From FEB-25 sp963822175 (GTDB taxonomy: Bacteria > Chloroflexota > Anaerolineae > Anaerolineales > UBA4823): 64,000 nucleotides of DNA. Each line of letters starts with the position of its first letter. Position 1 is the stretch's first letter. A program made the translations under genes and the position numbers. The stretch spans positions 992,001-1,056,000 of the forward strand of contig CAWGGJ010000008.1 of NCBI GenBank assembly GCA_963822175.1. Direction: 5' to 3'. Positions 44,747 to 53,188 of this stretch are shown here, one piece after another. The notes under the pieces were generated by a model. That model did no database searches. It worked only from the letters and a program-made list of their open reading frames with translations, and was not told the DNA's origin.

Positions 44747-46156
44747 ATGCGGTTAATTGAAGCGCTAAGATATTCTAAGGGAACACCTCTGGCATTCGTT
44801 GGAGCAGGAGGAAAAACCACTGCCCTGTTTACACTGGCTAGAGAACTGAAAGCAGTACAAGAGAATGCCGGTCTAAATAACACGGTTCTCGTAACTTCAA
44901 CCACTCATTTCGGTTCCTGGCAGGCAGAGCTTAGTGATCATATATTTCAGGTAAATACTGAAGGAGATGTTTTCAAACTGGCTCAGAATTTACCACAAGG
45001 TGTGGTGCTCCTGGTTGGGGAAGAAGAAAATGAGAGATTGACAGGATTGGACCCTGGGTCACTTGAAAAAGTAAGAATGGTTGCAGAAGATCATTGTTTG
45101 TCCCTCCTTATTGAAGCAGATGGTTCACGTACCCGTCCATTAAAAGCACCTGCTGAACATGAGCCAGCCATTCCTGGTTTTACCCAGAGCGTCGTGGTTG
45201 TAGCAGGATTAAACGGTTTGGGAAAAAGAATATCAGACCGATGGATTCATCGTCCGGCAATATTCGCCAGGTTATCTGGTCAAAAAGTTGGTGATCAGGT
45301 TTCCGAGGAAGTGATTGTTAATATATTGCGTAACAAAAATGGTGGATTAAAAAATATTCCAATAAACGCACGAAGAATTGTATTACTCAACCAGGCAGAT
45401 ACGGTAGAGCTGCAGGCGCAAGGGAAATCCATCGCAGATCAGCTGAAAAAAGATTATCATTCGATCATCATTTCTTCATTTATTCAGGGAAATCATGTCC
45501 AAGCTTCCAATAATGACGAAAGTCTTGGTTCGACAAGGATTTTTGCAGTGAAAGAAAACGTTGCAGGGATCATTTTGGCAGCAGGTGGTTCCAGTCGGTT
45601 TGGTTATCCCAAGCAGCTTCTAGATTGGAAGGGGCAAACATTTATCCGCCATGTTATTCTTGCAGCTTTACATTCTGGATTATCACCAGTGATTGTTGTC
45701 GTAGGAGATTCCGATCAGAAGGTGATATCAGAGATATCTAACCTGCCTGTGCGCATAGTAAATAACGATCTATGGAAAACAGGAGTGAGTACATCAATAA
45801 TAGCTGGTGTAAACGCGCTTTCAAGGAATATAGGCGCAGCCATATTTTTCCAAGCAGATCAACCCCAAGTATCAACCTTGCTTATAAATAGTCTAATTGA
45901 AGCACACGAGAAGAGCATGGGTTCGATCATTGCACCTCAAGTTGATGGACAACGCGGAAATCCCGTCTTGTTTGATGTTAATACATTTAGTGATCTTCTT
46001 GCTTTGAAGGGTGATGTTGGGGGAAGAGCTTTATTTTCCAAATTCCCGGTCGAGTGGGTATCCTGGCTCGACTCTAGACAATTAATGGACGTCGATAGTC
46101 CTGAAGATTACCAGAAATTTCTAGAAATATTTCCCGATAATGGGTTGTATCCATGA
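44747..46156 (+). CDS. YqeC-MocA fusion protein (molybdenum cofactor maturation)
   Basis: 469 residues. The N-terminal ~260 residues match YqeC: a P-loop-like GAGGKTTALFTLA (~19-31), LLIEADGSRTRPLKAPAEHE (~120-139) and VVVAGLNGLG. Residues ~271-469 are a MobA-like nucleotidyltransferase, with GIILAAGGSSRFGYPKQLL and FFQADQPQVS. MocA-type enzymes attach CMP to molybdopterin to give the cytosine dinucleotide used by xanthine-dehydrogenase-type enzymes. The fusion joins the selenium-associated factor to the cytidylyltransferase. It overlaps the next gene by 4 bp. Confidence 0.88.
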   Translation: MRLIEALRYSKGTPLAFVGAGGKTTALFTLARELKAVQENAGLNNTVLVTSTTHFGSWQAELSDHIFQVNTEGDVFKLAQNLPQGVVLLVGEEENERLTGLDPGSLEKVRMVAEDHCLSLLIEADGSRTRPLKAPAEHEPAIPGFTQSVVVVAGLNGLGKRISDRWIHRPAIFARLSGQKVGDQVSEEVIVNILRNKNGGLKNIPINARRIVLLNQADTVELQAQGKSIADQLKKDYHSIIISSFIQGNHVQASNNDESLGSTRIFAVKENVAGIILAAGGSSRFGYPKQLLDWKGQTFIRHVILAALHSGLSPVIVVVGDSDQKVISEISNLPVRIVNNDLWKTGVSTSIIAGVNALSRNIGAAIFFQADQPQVSTLLINSLIEAHEKSMGSIIAPQVDGQRGNPVLFDVNTFSDLLALKGDVGGRALFSKFPVEWVSWLDSRQLMDVDSPEDYQKFLEIFPDNGLYP

Positions 46157-46734
46157 TATCGGCTATCGTTTTAGCGGCAGGTCGATCCATCCGAATGGGC
46201 TCCATGAAATTGGTATTACCTTGGGGAAATACTACAGTGATCAGTAGTGTCATTGCCACCCTCCTGGAGGCAGGATTATTTGATATTTATGTTGTAACTG
46301 GTGACAATCGTAAAGAGCTGGAAGATGCTTTACAGAAATTTGATTTAAATTTTTGCACAAATCCAGATTATCTTCATGGCGAGATGTTATCTTCCGTCAG
46401 GGTCGGGCTTCAGTGCCTGGGTGATTACTCTGAAGCTGCTATGATTGTTCTTGGTGATCAACCTCAAGTTGAAGCTGAGGTGGTTCGTGCAATTATGGAT
46501 CGGTATCAATTAACCAGGAATAAAATCATCGTTCCCAGTTATAAAATGCATCGCGGTCACCCTTGGTTAATAGATCGATCTTTATGGAGTGAGCTTCGCA
46601 ACCTCACAATTGACCAAACTTTACGTGATTATTTGAATAAGAAACAAGAGAGTATCAGTTATATAAATGTGGATACAGCAAGTGTCATCATGGATTTGGA
46701 TACACCTGGTGATTACCAAAAATATAATCCATGA
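46153..46734 (+). CDS. MocA-like molybdenum cofactor cytidylyltransferase
   Basis: 193 residues. AIVLAAGRSIRMGSMKLVLP at the N-terminus and MIVLGDQPQVEAEVV (~96-110) mark the MobA-like NTP transferase fold; DLDTPGDYQKY closes the domain. It is a second, free-standing copy of the domain found at the C-terminus of the preceding gene and overlaps it by 4 bp. Whether one copy has changed specificity (CTP versus GTP, or another cofactor) cannot be told here. Confidence 0.87.
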   Translation: MISAIVLAAGRSIRMGSMKLVLPWGNTTVISSVIATLLEAGLFDIYVVTGDNRKELEDALQKFDLNFCTNPDYLHGEMLSSVRVGLQCLGDYSEAAMIVLGDQPQVEAEVVRAIMDRYQLTRNKIIVPSYKMHRGHPWLIDRSLWSELRNLTIDQTLRDYLNKKQESISYINVDTASVIMDLDTPGDYQKYNP

Positions 46735-46755
46735 TTTAGAAATAATAAATCGCCC

Positions 46756-46784
46756 TTGCATTCTTTCCTGACTTATGCTATGGT
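46756..46784 (+). promoter_or_regulatory. Promoter candidate upstream of thpR-rsfS
   Basis: TTGCAT at 46756-46761 and TATGGT at 46779-46784 are 17 bp apart. The implied leader of about 130 nt is long; no terminator or riboswitch fold was recognised inside it. Confidence 0.4.
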
Positions 46785-46923
46785 TTGAAAGTTAAAGGTA
46801 GGTAGAGCAGATCGTTATATTCTTGAGCATCATGATTTATAAGAAATATTGAAAACTACCACACTCGAAAATTGTGCTCCAGCATATAGAATTATTAGAA
46901 ATAAAGGTTTGGATTATTGACCG

Positions 46924-47505
46924 ATGTCTGTGATTCGAGCATTTATTGCGATTGACCTTTCGCCTGAAATTCAGCAAAAATTGGAAGAGGTATCCAAGAA
47001 TTACAAGTCTCAGCTGGCTAAAGTTCCTGTTCGGTGGGTGCCAGTCACAAATATACATTTAACCCTAAAATTTCTTGGTGATGTATCTTTGTCGAATATA
47101 AAAGTCCTCACGGCTATGATCCAGTCTGCGGTATCCATTCATCACCAATTTGAGATAACTGTTGGTGGTGCAGGGGCATTTCCCAATGCTCATCAACCGA
47201 GGGTAATATGGATTGGGATTCAAGCTCCACAAGAATTAACCGCGGTTCAAAATGCGATTGAAGTGGCAACGACCCGATTAGGATATTCACGTGAAGAACG
47301 TGCATTCTCACCCCATTTAACCCTTGGAAGGGTTTCACGTAACGCCACGTCACAAGATAGAAAAACTATTTCACTTACTCTCGAAAAAACCCGGATAGGA
47401 TTTTTAGGCGCGACAACTGTGGAACAAGTTCATTTATACCGTAGTGACTTAACGCCTGAAGGGGCAGAATATACAAGGTTATTCTCAGCAACACTGCTTG
47501 AATAA
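46924..47505 (+). CDS. thpR: RNA 2',3'-cyclic phosphodiesterase
   Basis: 193 residues. IRAFIAIDLSPEIQQKL starts the 2H-phosphoesterase fold. The two catalytic HxTx motifs are HLTLKFLG (~residue 45) and HLTLGRV (~residue 132). It opens 2',3'-cyclic phosphates on RNA ends. It precedes rsfS by about 24 bp. Confidence 0.91.
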   Translation: MSVIRAFIAIDLSPEIQQKLEEVSKNYKSQLAKVPVRWVPVTNIHLTLKFLGDVSLSNIKVLTAMIQSAVSIHHQFEITVGGAGAFPNAHQPRVIWIGIQAPQELTAVQNAIEVATTRLGYSREERAFSPHLTLGRVSRNATSQDRKTISLTLEKTRIGFLGATTVEQVHLYRSDLTPEGAEYTRLFSATLLE

Positions 47506-47529
47506 GTAAATAAGATAAAGAGGTGAAAT

Positions 47530-47874
47530 CTGGAAACATTAGACATAGCACGGGCAATCATTAATCACCTGGAAGAGAAGAAGGGTGAAAATATGGTGCT
47601 AATAGATATCAAGAAGCAGGCATTATTTGCTGATTACTTCATAGTATGTTCGGGCACCAGCGATAGGATGTTAAATGCATTAGCAAAATCAGTAGTTGAG
47701 TTTTTACATCAGGCTTATCACCTTCCAGTGAATGTGGAAGGTGAACCACGAGATGGATGGGTCTTACTTGATGCCGGCGATATTATTATCCATCTTTTTT
47801 CACCAGAAAAGAGAAATTATTACCGGCTAGAAGAACTTTGGTCTCAAGGTAAAACCTTGCTCCGAGTTCAGTAA
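47530..47874 (+). CDS. rsfS: Ribosomal silencing factor RsfS, probable CTG start
   Basis: About 115 residues. The family core KQALFADYFIVCSGTSDRM and EGEPRDGWVLLDAGDIIIHLF is complete. The first ATG (47593) would remove the conserved N-terminal helix, but the same frame continues upstream as LETLDIARAIINHLEEKKGE, standard for RsfS. The only plausible start before the in-frame TGA at 47524-47526 is CTG at 47530, 6 bp after AGAGGTG. RsfS binds uL14 and blocks subunit joining under starvation. Confidence 0.86.
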   Translation: METLDIARAIINHLEEKKGENMVLIDIKKQALFADYFIVCSGTSDRMLNALAKSVVEFLHQAYHLPVNVEGEPRDGWVLLDAGDIIIHLFSPEKRNYYRLEELWSQGKTLLRVQ

Positions 47875-47888
47875 AATTTGGATTACCC

Positions 47889-48740
47889 ATGCGCGAGGTC
47901 GATTACAATATTCGAACTGCACTCAATTCTGATCGATCTCGATTAGCCAATTTAATCCATTTTGGCTCACATATTCACCAACACCTGGATTGGAAATCAC
48001 CATTAGATTGGATCGGAAGTAAGCCCTACCCACTCATTGAGCTAAATGGTGGAGTAATTGCAGCATTAGCTTGTCCACCCGAGCTACCTGACTATACTTG
48101 GATCCGATTATTTGCGGTAAGCAATAATATAACCTCATCACAGGCATGGAGGTTGCTTTGGGGTGCTGCCATCGATGAGTTAACTGAGGCTAGAGTTATA
48201 GGTACAGCTGCGTTATCCCTGCAAGGCTGGTTTAATGAGATACTTGAAGCCAGTGATTTCCATCACACCGATAGCGTTATCGTGTTAATGACCGATAACA
48301 TGGGTAGTATTCCCCGACCTAACCAGTTGGATATAAAAATACGCCCAATGGGATTAGAAGATCTTCCGGATGTTGTGAATATAGATAACTCTGCTTTTAG
48401 TTTGGAATGGGCAAATTCCATTTATTCATTAGAACTTGCCTACCAACAATCTTCCATTTCAAGGGTTGCTGAAATGGATGGGATAATTGTTGGATATCAA
48501 TACAGTACTTCAAGTACAATTGGGGGGCATTTGGCCCGATTGGCAGTTAAAACCGACTATCAAGGAAAAGGCATCGGTTATTGCTTAGTCCATGATGTAC
48601 TTACTGAATTCAGACGGAAAGGAGTATTGCACGTTACGGTTAATACCCAACAAAGCAACCAGTCATCTATAGCGCTTTATGAGCGTGCAGGATTTAAAAA
48701 AACGGGTGAAACCTACAGGGTTTACCAATATTTCGTTTAA
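47889..48740 (+). CDS. GNAT-family acetyltransferase
   Basis: 283 residues. The C-terminal half (from ~150) is a GNAT domain with the acetyl-CoA motif RLAVKTDYQGKGIG and the closing ALYERAGFKKTGE. The N-terminal half lacks a clear acetyl-CoA loop and may be a degenerate second GNAT domain. The substrate is unknown. It lies between rsfS and a lipase-like gene with short gaps. Confidence 0.82.
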   Translation: MREVDYNIRTALNSDRSRLANLIHFGSHIHQHLDWKSPLDWIGSKPYPLIELNGGVIAALACPPELPDYTWIRLFAVSNNITSSQAWRLLWGAAIDELTEARVIGTAALSLQGWFNEILEASDFHHTDSVIVLMTDNMGSIPRPNQLDIKIRPMGLEDLPDVVNIDNSAFSLEWANSIYSLELAYQQSSISRVAEMDGIIVGYQYSTSSTIGGHLARLAVKTDYQGKGIGYCLVHDVLTEFRRKGVLHVTVNTQQSNQSSIALYERAGFKKTGETYRVYQYFV

Positions 48741-48754
48741 AAATGAGGCTATTT

Positions 48755-49588
48755 ATGTCACACTTTGAATTCGAGCGAAAATCATTTGATGGATTAAGTT
48801 TATATTTTCAGGGATGGCAACCTAACGAGGAAATAAAAGGTGTTATCTGCCTGGTCCATGGGCTGGGTGAGCATAGTGGTCGCTATGAACACTGGGCTGC
48901 TCTATTGAGTTCAGCAGGATATGCACTTTTGACTTATGATTTACGTGGACATGGAAAATCTGGAGGCCAGAGAGGTCATGCATCATCATTTGATGATTAT
49001 CTAAAGGACACAGATATATTATTAAAGGAAGCTGCGGATAAATTCCCTGGGAAACCATGCTTTTTATATGGACACAGTTTGGGTGGATTGATCGTTAATT
49101 ATTATGTATTATCTAAAAAACCTAAGCTTGCTGGTGTAATCGTCACTGCTTTGAGTAATAAAACTTCTCTTCAGGAACAAAAAGTAAAAATATTGCTATC
49201 TAAAATACTTGGATCACTTACGCCGGCAATGACCATTCAGACTGGCTTAGTTCCATCAACCATAAGTCGAGATCCTGAAGTGGTTGAACGATATATTAAG
49301 GATCCGCTTGTTCATCACCAGGTTACAGTTGGGTGGGGAAAAAGTGCACTTCAGGTGATTAGCTGGTCTGATCAACATGCCGGTGAATGGACGCTGCCAG
49401 TGCTGTACATGCATGGAGAGAAGGATGAACTCGGATATTCGGAAGGAAGCCGTGAATTTTCGAACAAAATAAAGGGTGATTGTACACTAAAAATCTGGCC
49501 AGGTTTGTTTCACGAAGTTCACAACGAGCCTGAAAAAGAACTAGTTTTTGAGTATTTACTTGACTGGCTCGATAGACATATAAAATGA
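48755..49588 (+). CDS. Alpha/beta hydrolase, monoacylglycerol-lipase-like
   Basis: About 277 residues. LVHGLGEHSGRYEHWA forms the oxyanion-hole region, GHSLGG near residue 110 carries the nucleophilic serine, HGEKDELG the aspartate and FHEVHNEPEKE the histidine. The GLGEHSGRY pattern is typical of monoacylglycerol lipases and lysophospholipases. GAGG lies 6 bp before the ATG at 48755, favouring it over the ATG at 48743. Confidence 0.87.
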   Translation: MSHFEFERKSFDGLSLYFQGWQPNEEIKGVICLVHGLGEHSGRYEHWAALLSSAGYALLTYDLRGHGKSGGQRGHASSFDDYLKDTDILLKEAADKFPGKPCFLYGHSLGGLIVNYYVLSKKPKLAGVIVTALSNKTSLQEQKVKILLSKILGSLTPAMTIQTGLVPSTISRDPEVVERYIKDPLVHHQVTVGWGKSALQVISWSDQHAGEWTLPVLYMHGEKDELGYSEGSREFSNKIKGDCTLKIWPGLFHEVHNEPEKELVFEYLLDWLDRHIK

Positions 49589-49663
49589 GAATTTTATTAC
49601 TGGACAAAGAATGATTCTCATGGGAAAATTCTGGCTTAGGATTTTTTATTGGGAGTGATGTAT

Positions 49664-50407
49664 ATGACTATTAGTAAAAGGGATGCCATAATAGCTCAGC
49701 GAACAAAGAAGAAGCGCCAACAGCGGATGAACACTTTGCTTTGGGTCGGTGGTTTTATCCTCGTTGTCATCCTATTATTTGCTTCTCCTTCGATCTACAA
49801 TGCCTTTAAACCTGCCGGTGCTTTCGTACAAATCACACCTCAAGCACGTCCATTGGAAGATGGCAAGGCTATCGGGAATCCTGATGCCAAGGTGACCATC
49901 GAAGTTTATGAAGATTTTCAATGTCCGGCATGCAAGAGTTATACAGAATCAATTGAAAAAGAGCTATTAGCATCCAGTTATATCACTGATGGACAAGTAC
50001 GCTATGTATTTATGCAATTTCCATTTCTTGACTCACAATCGGTGACAAAAGAATCTCATCAGGCAGCAAATGCTAGTATGTGTGCGTTGGAGCAAGGTCG
50101 TTTTTGGGATTATCATGATATGCTGTACACAAACCAGGGAGTGGTCGAAAATGGGGGTTCTTATAATGATAAACGACTGCAAGCGTTTGCGGAATCACTC
50201 GGCTTGGATATGACTGCCTTCAATAGTTGTTTTAGCGCCGATAAATATTCAGCTGATGTGGAATTAGATTATCAACAAGGTGTAAATTCAGGAGTCAATA
50301 GCACGCCATCTGTCTTATTGAATGGTTCGTTCGTTACACCTGGTGCAGTTCCTACCTACGATGAAATAAAAGCAGCTATTGATGCAGCCCTGGCGACTGG
50401 TGGATAG
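49664..50407 (+). CDS. Membrane-anchored DsbA-like thioredoxin-fold protein
   Basis: About 247 residues. A basic N-terminus and one span (~residues 27-46) anchor the protein, with the thioredoxin fold outside. VYEDFQCPACKSY holds the CPAC redox centre, and STPSVLLNGSF contains the cis-proline loop. This is the Thioredoxin_4/BdbD group of extracytoplasmic thiol oxidases. GGGAG 8 bp upstream supports ATG 49664 over the TTG at 49649 and ATG at 49658. Confidence 0.87.
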   Translation: MTISKRDAIIAQRTKKKRQQRMNTLLWVGGFILVVILLFASPSIYNAFKPAGAFVQITPQARPLEDGKAIGNPDAKVTIEVYEDFQCPACKSYTESIEKELLASSYITDGQVRYVFMQFPFLDSQSVTKESHQAANASMCALEQGRFWDYHDMLYTNQGVVENGGSYNDKRLQAFAESLGLDMTAFNSCFSADKYSADVELDYQQGVNSGVNSTPSVLLNGSFVTPGAVPTYDEIKAAIDAALATGG

Positions 50408-50432
50408 CCAATATAAATAATAATAAACTTAA

Positions 50433-50468
50433 TGGGAGAGTGATTGGAACCACTCTCTCATTTTGTTT
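50433..50468 (+). terminator. Rho-independent terminator after the DsbA-like gene
   Basis: Arms 50433-50442 and 50451-50460 (TGGGAGAGTG / CACTCTCTCA) pair over 10 bp with one G-T, around an 8-nt loop, followed by TTTTGTTTT. It lies between two convergent genes and could also act leftward, where the following sequence is moderately T-rich. Confidence 0.8.
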
Positions 50469-50486
50469 TATAAATATCCCGATTTG

Positions 50487-51035
50487 TTATTCTTTAGCGA
50501 GAGTGGATTTATTTTTCCCTGCTGCCTGATTTTCCAATAACTCGAGAACAAAACAGAGGGATGATAATCGGTTCACATAACGCAATAATTCCTTATTTTC
50601 GATATCGCTATGATGCAGTAAATACGCGATATGTCGTTCGGAACGTCTGATTATTGTACGCGCCAGGTCGATCATTGCACCAGCTTGTGAATCACCAGGA
50701 ACGATGAACTCAGATGGAATATAAACAACATTACTGATCACCTCAATTTGGGTTTCCATCCAACTTACCCGCTCAGCAGATATTTTCCTTAATCGAGCAG
50801 CGTTTTCAGGTAAGGATGCGATTTCTGCCATGATATGGTACAGGTCTCTTTGGGCTTCTAACAAAATTAGATTCGTTTGAGGTGCCTGACACATTGACCG
50901 AGCCAGGCCGATAGCAGCATTTGCTTCGTCAAGTGCTCCTAGAGTCTCAATTCGATGATCATACTTTGGCGTTCTTCCTTCACCAAGGATACCTGTATAT
51001 CCATCATCACCAGTTTGGGTGTAGAATTTAGTCAT
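50487..51035 (-). CDS. PduO-type cob(I)alamin adenosyltransferase
   Basis: 182 residues. TGDDGYTGILGEGR at the N-terminus is the ATP-binding loop, KYDHRIETLGALDEANAAIG the second block, and ARTIIRRSERHIAYL (~130-144) the conserved arginine helix. The enzyme makes adenosylcobalamin from ATP and cob(I)alamin. It is divergent from a small zinc-ribbon gene; no cobalamin riboswitch fits in the 31-bp gap. Confidence 0.91.
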   Translation of the reverse strand: MTKFYTQTGDDGYTGILGEGRTPKYDHRIETLGALDEANAAIGLARSMCQAPQTNLILLEAQRDLYHIMAEIASLPENAARLRKISAERVSWMETQIEVISNVVYIPSEFIVPGDSQAGAMIDLARTIIRRSERHIAYLLHHSDIENKELLRYVNRLSSLCFVLELLENQAAGKNKSTLAKE

Positions 51036-51066
51036 GGCATAACCTTATGTAGAAAGGAGTGGTCAT

Positions 51067-51270
51067 ATGCAAATTCGATGTCAACATTGTCACCGCCCGT
51101 TTGGTCTTGATAAGGATGTAGTCCATGCTGCATTGGACCAGTTATATAGTGAGGATTTGGGACATTATAATGTTCATTGCCCTCATTGTGGGAAATCTAA
51201 CCAGGTTTCCCGCATAGAGCTTCAACGGGCAGCTCCGGATTGGAAAAAGCCAGAAACGAAAGCCAGCTGA
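51067..51270 (+). CDS. Small zinc-ribbon protein
   Basis: 67 residues with two knuckles, CQHCHRPF at residue 5 and CPHCGKSN at ~38, forming a probable four-cysteine zinc site. No other domain is present. AAAGGAG precedes the ATG at good distance. Function unknown; it may bind nucleic acid or another protein. Confidence 0.75.
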   Translation: MQIRCQHCHRPFGLDKDVVHAALDQLYSEDLGHYNVHCPHCGKSNQVSRIELQRAAPDWKKPETKAS

Positions 51271-51283
51271 TTTTATTATTAGA

Positions 51284-51316
51284 AAAAGTGTATTGTACCG
51301 AGTGCAATACACTTTT
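51284..51316. terminator. Bidirectional rho-independent terminator
   Basis: AAAAGTGTATTG (51284-51295) and CAATACACTTTT (51305-51316) are perfect complements over 12 bp with a 9-nt loop. T-rich sequence follows on the plus strand, and the 5' A-run supplies a U-tract on the minus strand. It separates convergent genes ending at 51270 and 51325. Confidence 0.85.
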
Positions 51317-51324
51317 AATTTTAA

Positions 51325-52155
51325 TTAAAATAGAACTAATGCTAATTCCCTGCGATACTGTTGAGTAAGCGGATGATTATCTCCGAGTATTTCAAATAAA
51401 CCAAGCAATATTTTCCTGACTCCATCATTATGATAGTGTTTATCCAAGCGAAGAATATCTATCACGCCATCCATTGCTGCAGGTAGGTTACCACGGATGA
51501 TCAGTGTCAATGCATTATGAAAAGATGCTTCAATGGGATCATCCACGAAATCATCACCATGTAGATCATTGGTTAATGCCACAAATAAAGGACGCATTAT
51601 TTCCATGTGTGCATATTCAGGGCTTGGTGGAAATTCATCCATTATTTTTTTTGCACCGGTATAATCACCTTGCATGAGGTTCGATTTTAATAATCCCAAT
51701 AATCCAGCTGGATGATTTGGCGATTTCGATAAAAATACACGGAATGATGTTCCTGCGTCTTGCCAATCTTGCATCTCCAACTGGCTTTGACCTTTTTCAA
51801 GCAACAAGTCGATTTGACTGGGGGCGATGTTGCGGATGAATTCTTTTACCCTCGGTTCCGGTTGTAATCCAAGGAATTCAGAAACTACCTGTCCATCACG
51901 AAATGCCTTTACATTAGGAATAGAACGTACATTGAAACGTAAAGCTAGATTTGGATTATCATCGACATTGACTTTTGCCAGGCGAAACAATCCTTGTGCA
52001 TCTCCGGTGATTTTTTCAAGGATGGGAGTGAGGCTTTTACATGGACGGCACCACTCCGCCCAAAAATCAACAATCACGGGGATATGATTTGAATAAGCAA
52101 TTACCTCGTACTCAAAATCTGATTCAGTTACAATTCTTATAAACTCTGATGCCAT
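51325..52155 (-). CDS. Thioredoxin-TPR protein (YbbN/CnoX-like)
   Basis: About 276 residues. An N-terminal thioredoxin domain with VDFWAEWCRPCKSLTP (redox pair CRPC) and the cis-Pro segment VRSIPNVKAF is joined to a C-terminal helical TPR-like region from ~130. This is the YbbN/CnoX co-chaperone layout; unlike E. coli YbbN, both cysteines are present. The frame also opens at 52185, inside the upstream gene; the ATG at 52155, 10 bp after that gene's stop, is preferred. Confidence 0.86.
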   Translation of the reverse strand: MASEFIRIVTESDFEYEVIAYSNHIPVIVDFWAEWCRPCKSLTPILEKITGDAQGLFRLAKVNVDDNPNLALRFNVRSIPNVKAFRDGQVVSEFLGLQPEPRVKEFIRNIAPSQIDLLLEKGQSQLEMQDWQDAGTSFRVFLSKSPNHPAGLLGLLKSNLMQGDYTGAKKIMDEFPPSPEYAHMEIMRPLFVALTNDLHGDDFVDDPIEASFHNALTLIIRGNLPAAMDGVIDILRLDKHYHNDGVRKILLGLFEILGDNHPLTQQYRRELALVLF

Positions 52156-52165
52156 ATTTATAACT

Positions 52166-52588
52166 TCATTCATCTTCCGGGGCAATCGTACCCGGTTGGT
52201 TTACTTCCAACACATCTCCGTGTACGTTTATCTTGACTCGAAAACCCATCATTCCCATATAGGCTCTACCATCTTCAGGAATCCCAGTTTTGAGCACTGT
52301 TTCGAATTGTTGTTCAAGGTTTTTAAGCTGGTTTTCGATCAATGCCTTGGAGAAAATGTCATCCTGCCCTAGCATTTTCGCTGTCTGGTTGGCTAACTCG
52401 TCTTCATGGCCTTCTACTAGTTTACTCATCGTTAGAAGTATCTGACGATCCACATTTTCAGAAGGTATATGCCGGCGAAAACCAGCATCGTTCACGACAT
52501 AGCAAGGTTCATCACCTACGTTAACCACCTCAACGGGTTGGTCATTTTCATCAAATATCAAACCTTGAAAAAGCGGTTGATTTGTCAT
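52166..52588 (-). CDS. Hypothetical protein, 140 aa
   Basis: Acidic, soluble and without recognisable domain. An N-terminal beta-rich part (GLIFDENDQPVEVVNVGDEP) is followed by a helical region and a C-terminal strand pair (VKINVHGDVLEVNQPG). It lies immediately before the thioredoxin-TPR gene and probably shares its transcript. Codon use looks like that of its neighbours, so I take it as a real gene. Confidence 0.65.
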   Translation of the reverse strand: MTNQPLFQGLIFDENDQPVEVVNVGDEPCYVVNDAGFRRHIPSENVDRQILLTMSKLVEGHEDELANQTAKMLGQDDIFSKALIENQLKNLEQQFETVLKTGIPEDGRAYMGMMGFRVKINVHGDVLEVNQPGTIAPEDE

Positions 52589-53188
52589 AGAAATCTCGAT
52601 TTAATAACCAATAATTGGTTTGATAAGCCAAAATATTCGCAACTGCAATCCCCAGGTAGCGGTCAAATTTCTGATATTTACCTGAGATAAAGTACAAGAT
52701 TTACTCATAATAAAAAGGATTAAAAGTTTGCTTTTCTATGCCAATACTTTGAAATGCAATAATCTGAATAATATTTTCCATCAGACGATAATCCATTTAA
52801 TATTGGTGTAATTATGCTGGTGTGGGTAAGATATCAGCAAGAACCCCAAGTGAATTATCCTGACTGTCATAATTCTACTATCCATTAAGATTCATTATAC
52901 ATTTATTTTTACCTCAAAAACCACCGATCCTTTTCATATCTATATTATCTATATCATCAATTCAATTGATGAAGAATTAGTATACTTTCGTAAAATGTTC
53001 AGCATTTCTCTTGTTTGTGGTTCATCGGTGTAGATATATGTATGAACTTTGAGTTTTACTTGTTTCTGACAGCAGTTCAGCATTAAATGACTCTGATAAT
53101 AATATATACTTAAGTGACCATTCAGAATGTGCAGCTATTAATAATAAATACTGGTCAGTTTGGTATAAAAAAAACATATAGTGTTATT
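52589..53188. other. 600-bp intergenic region, no gene seen
   Basis: The longest gene-free stretch in the window. It is AT-rich with stops in all frames and no coding-like run. It contains a 19-bp perfect inverted repeat at 52954-52972 (listed separately). It must hold the promoter of the leftward 52588 gene and the 3' end of the L,D-transpeptidase operon; I could not define either. Confidence 0.6.
52954..52972. promoter_or_regulatory. 19-bp perfect inverted repeat, possible operator
   Basis: TCATCAATT and AATTGATGA flank a single C. No T-run follows on either side, so a protein-binding site is more likely than a terminator. No second copy was noticed in the window. Confidence 0.3.

Noticed and set aside
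49586..49622. Inverted repeat ATGAGAAT/ATTCTCAT after the lipase-like gene as a terminator
   Set aside because: The loop is about 21 nt and no T-run follows; pairing may be chance.
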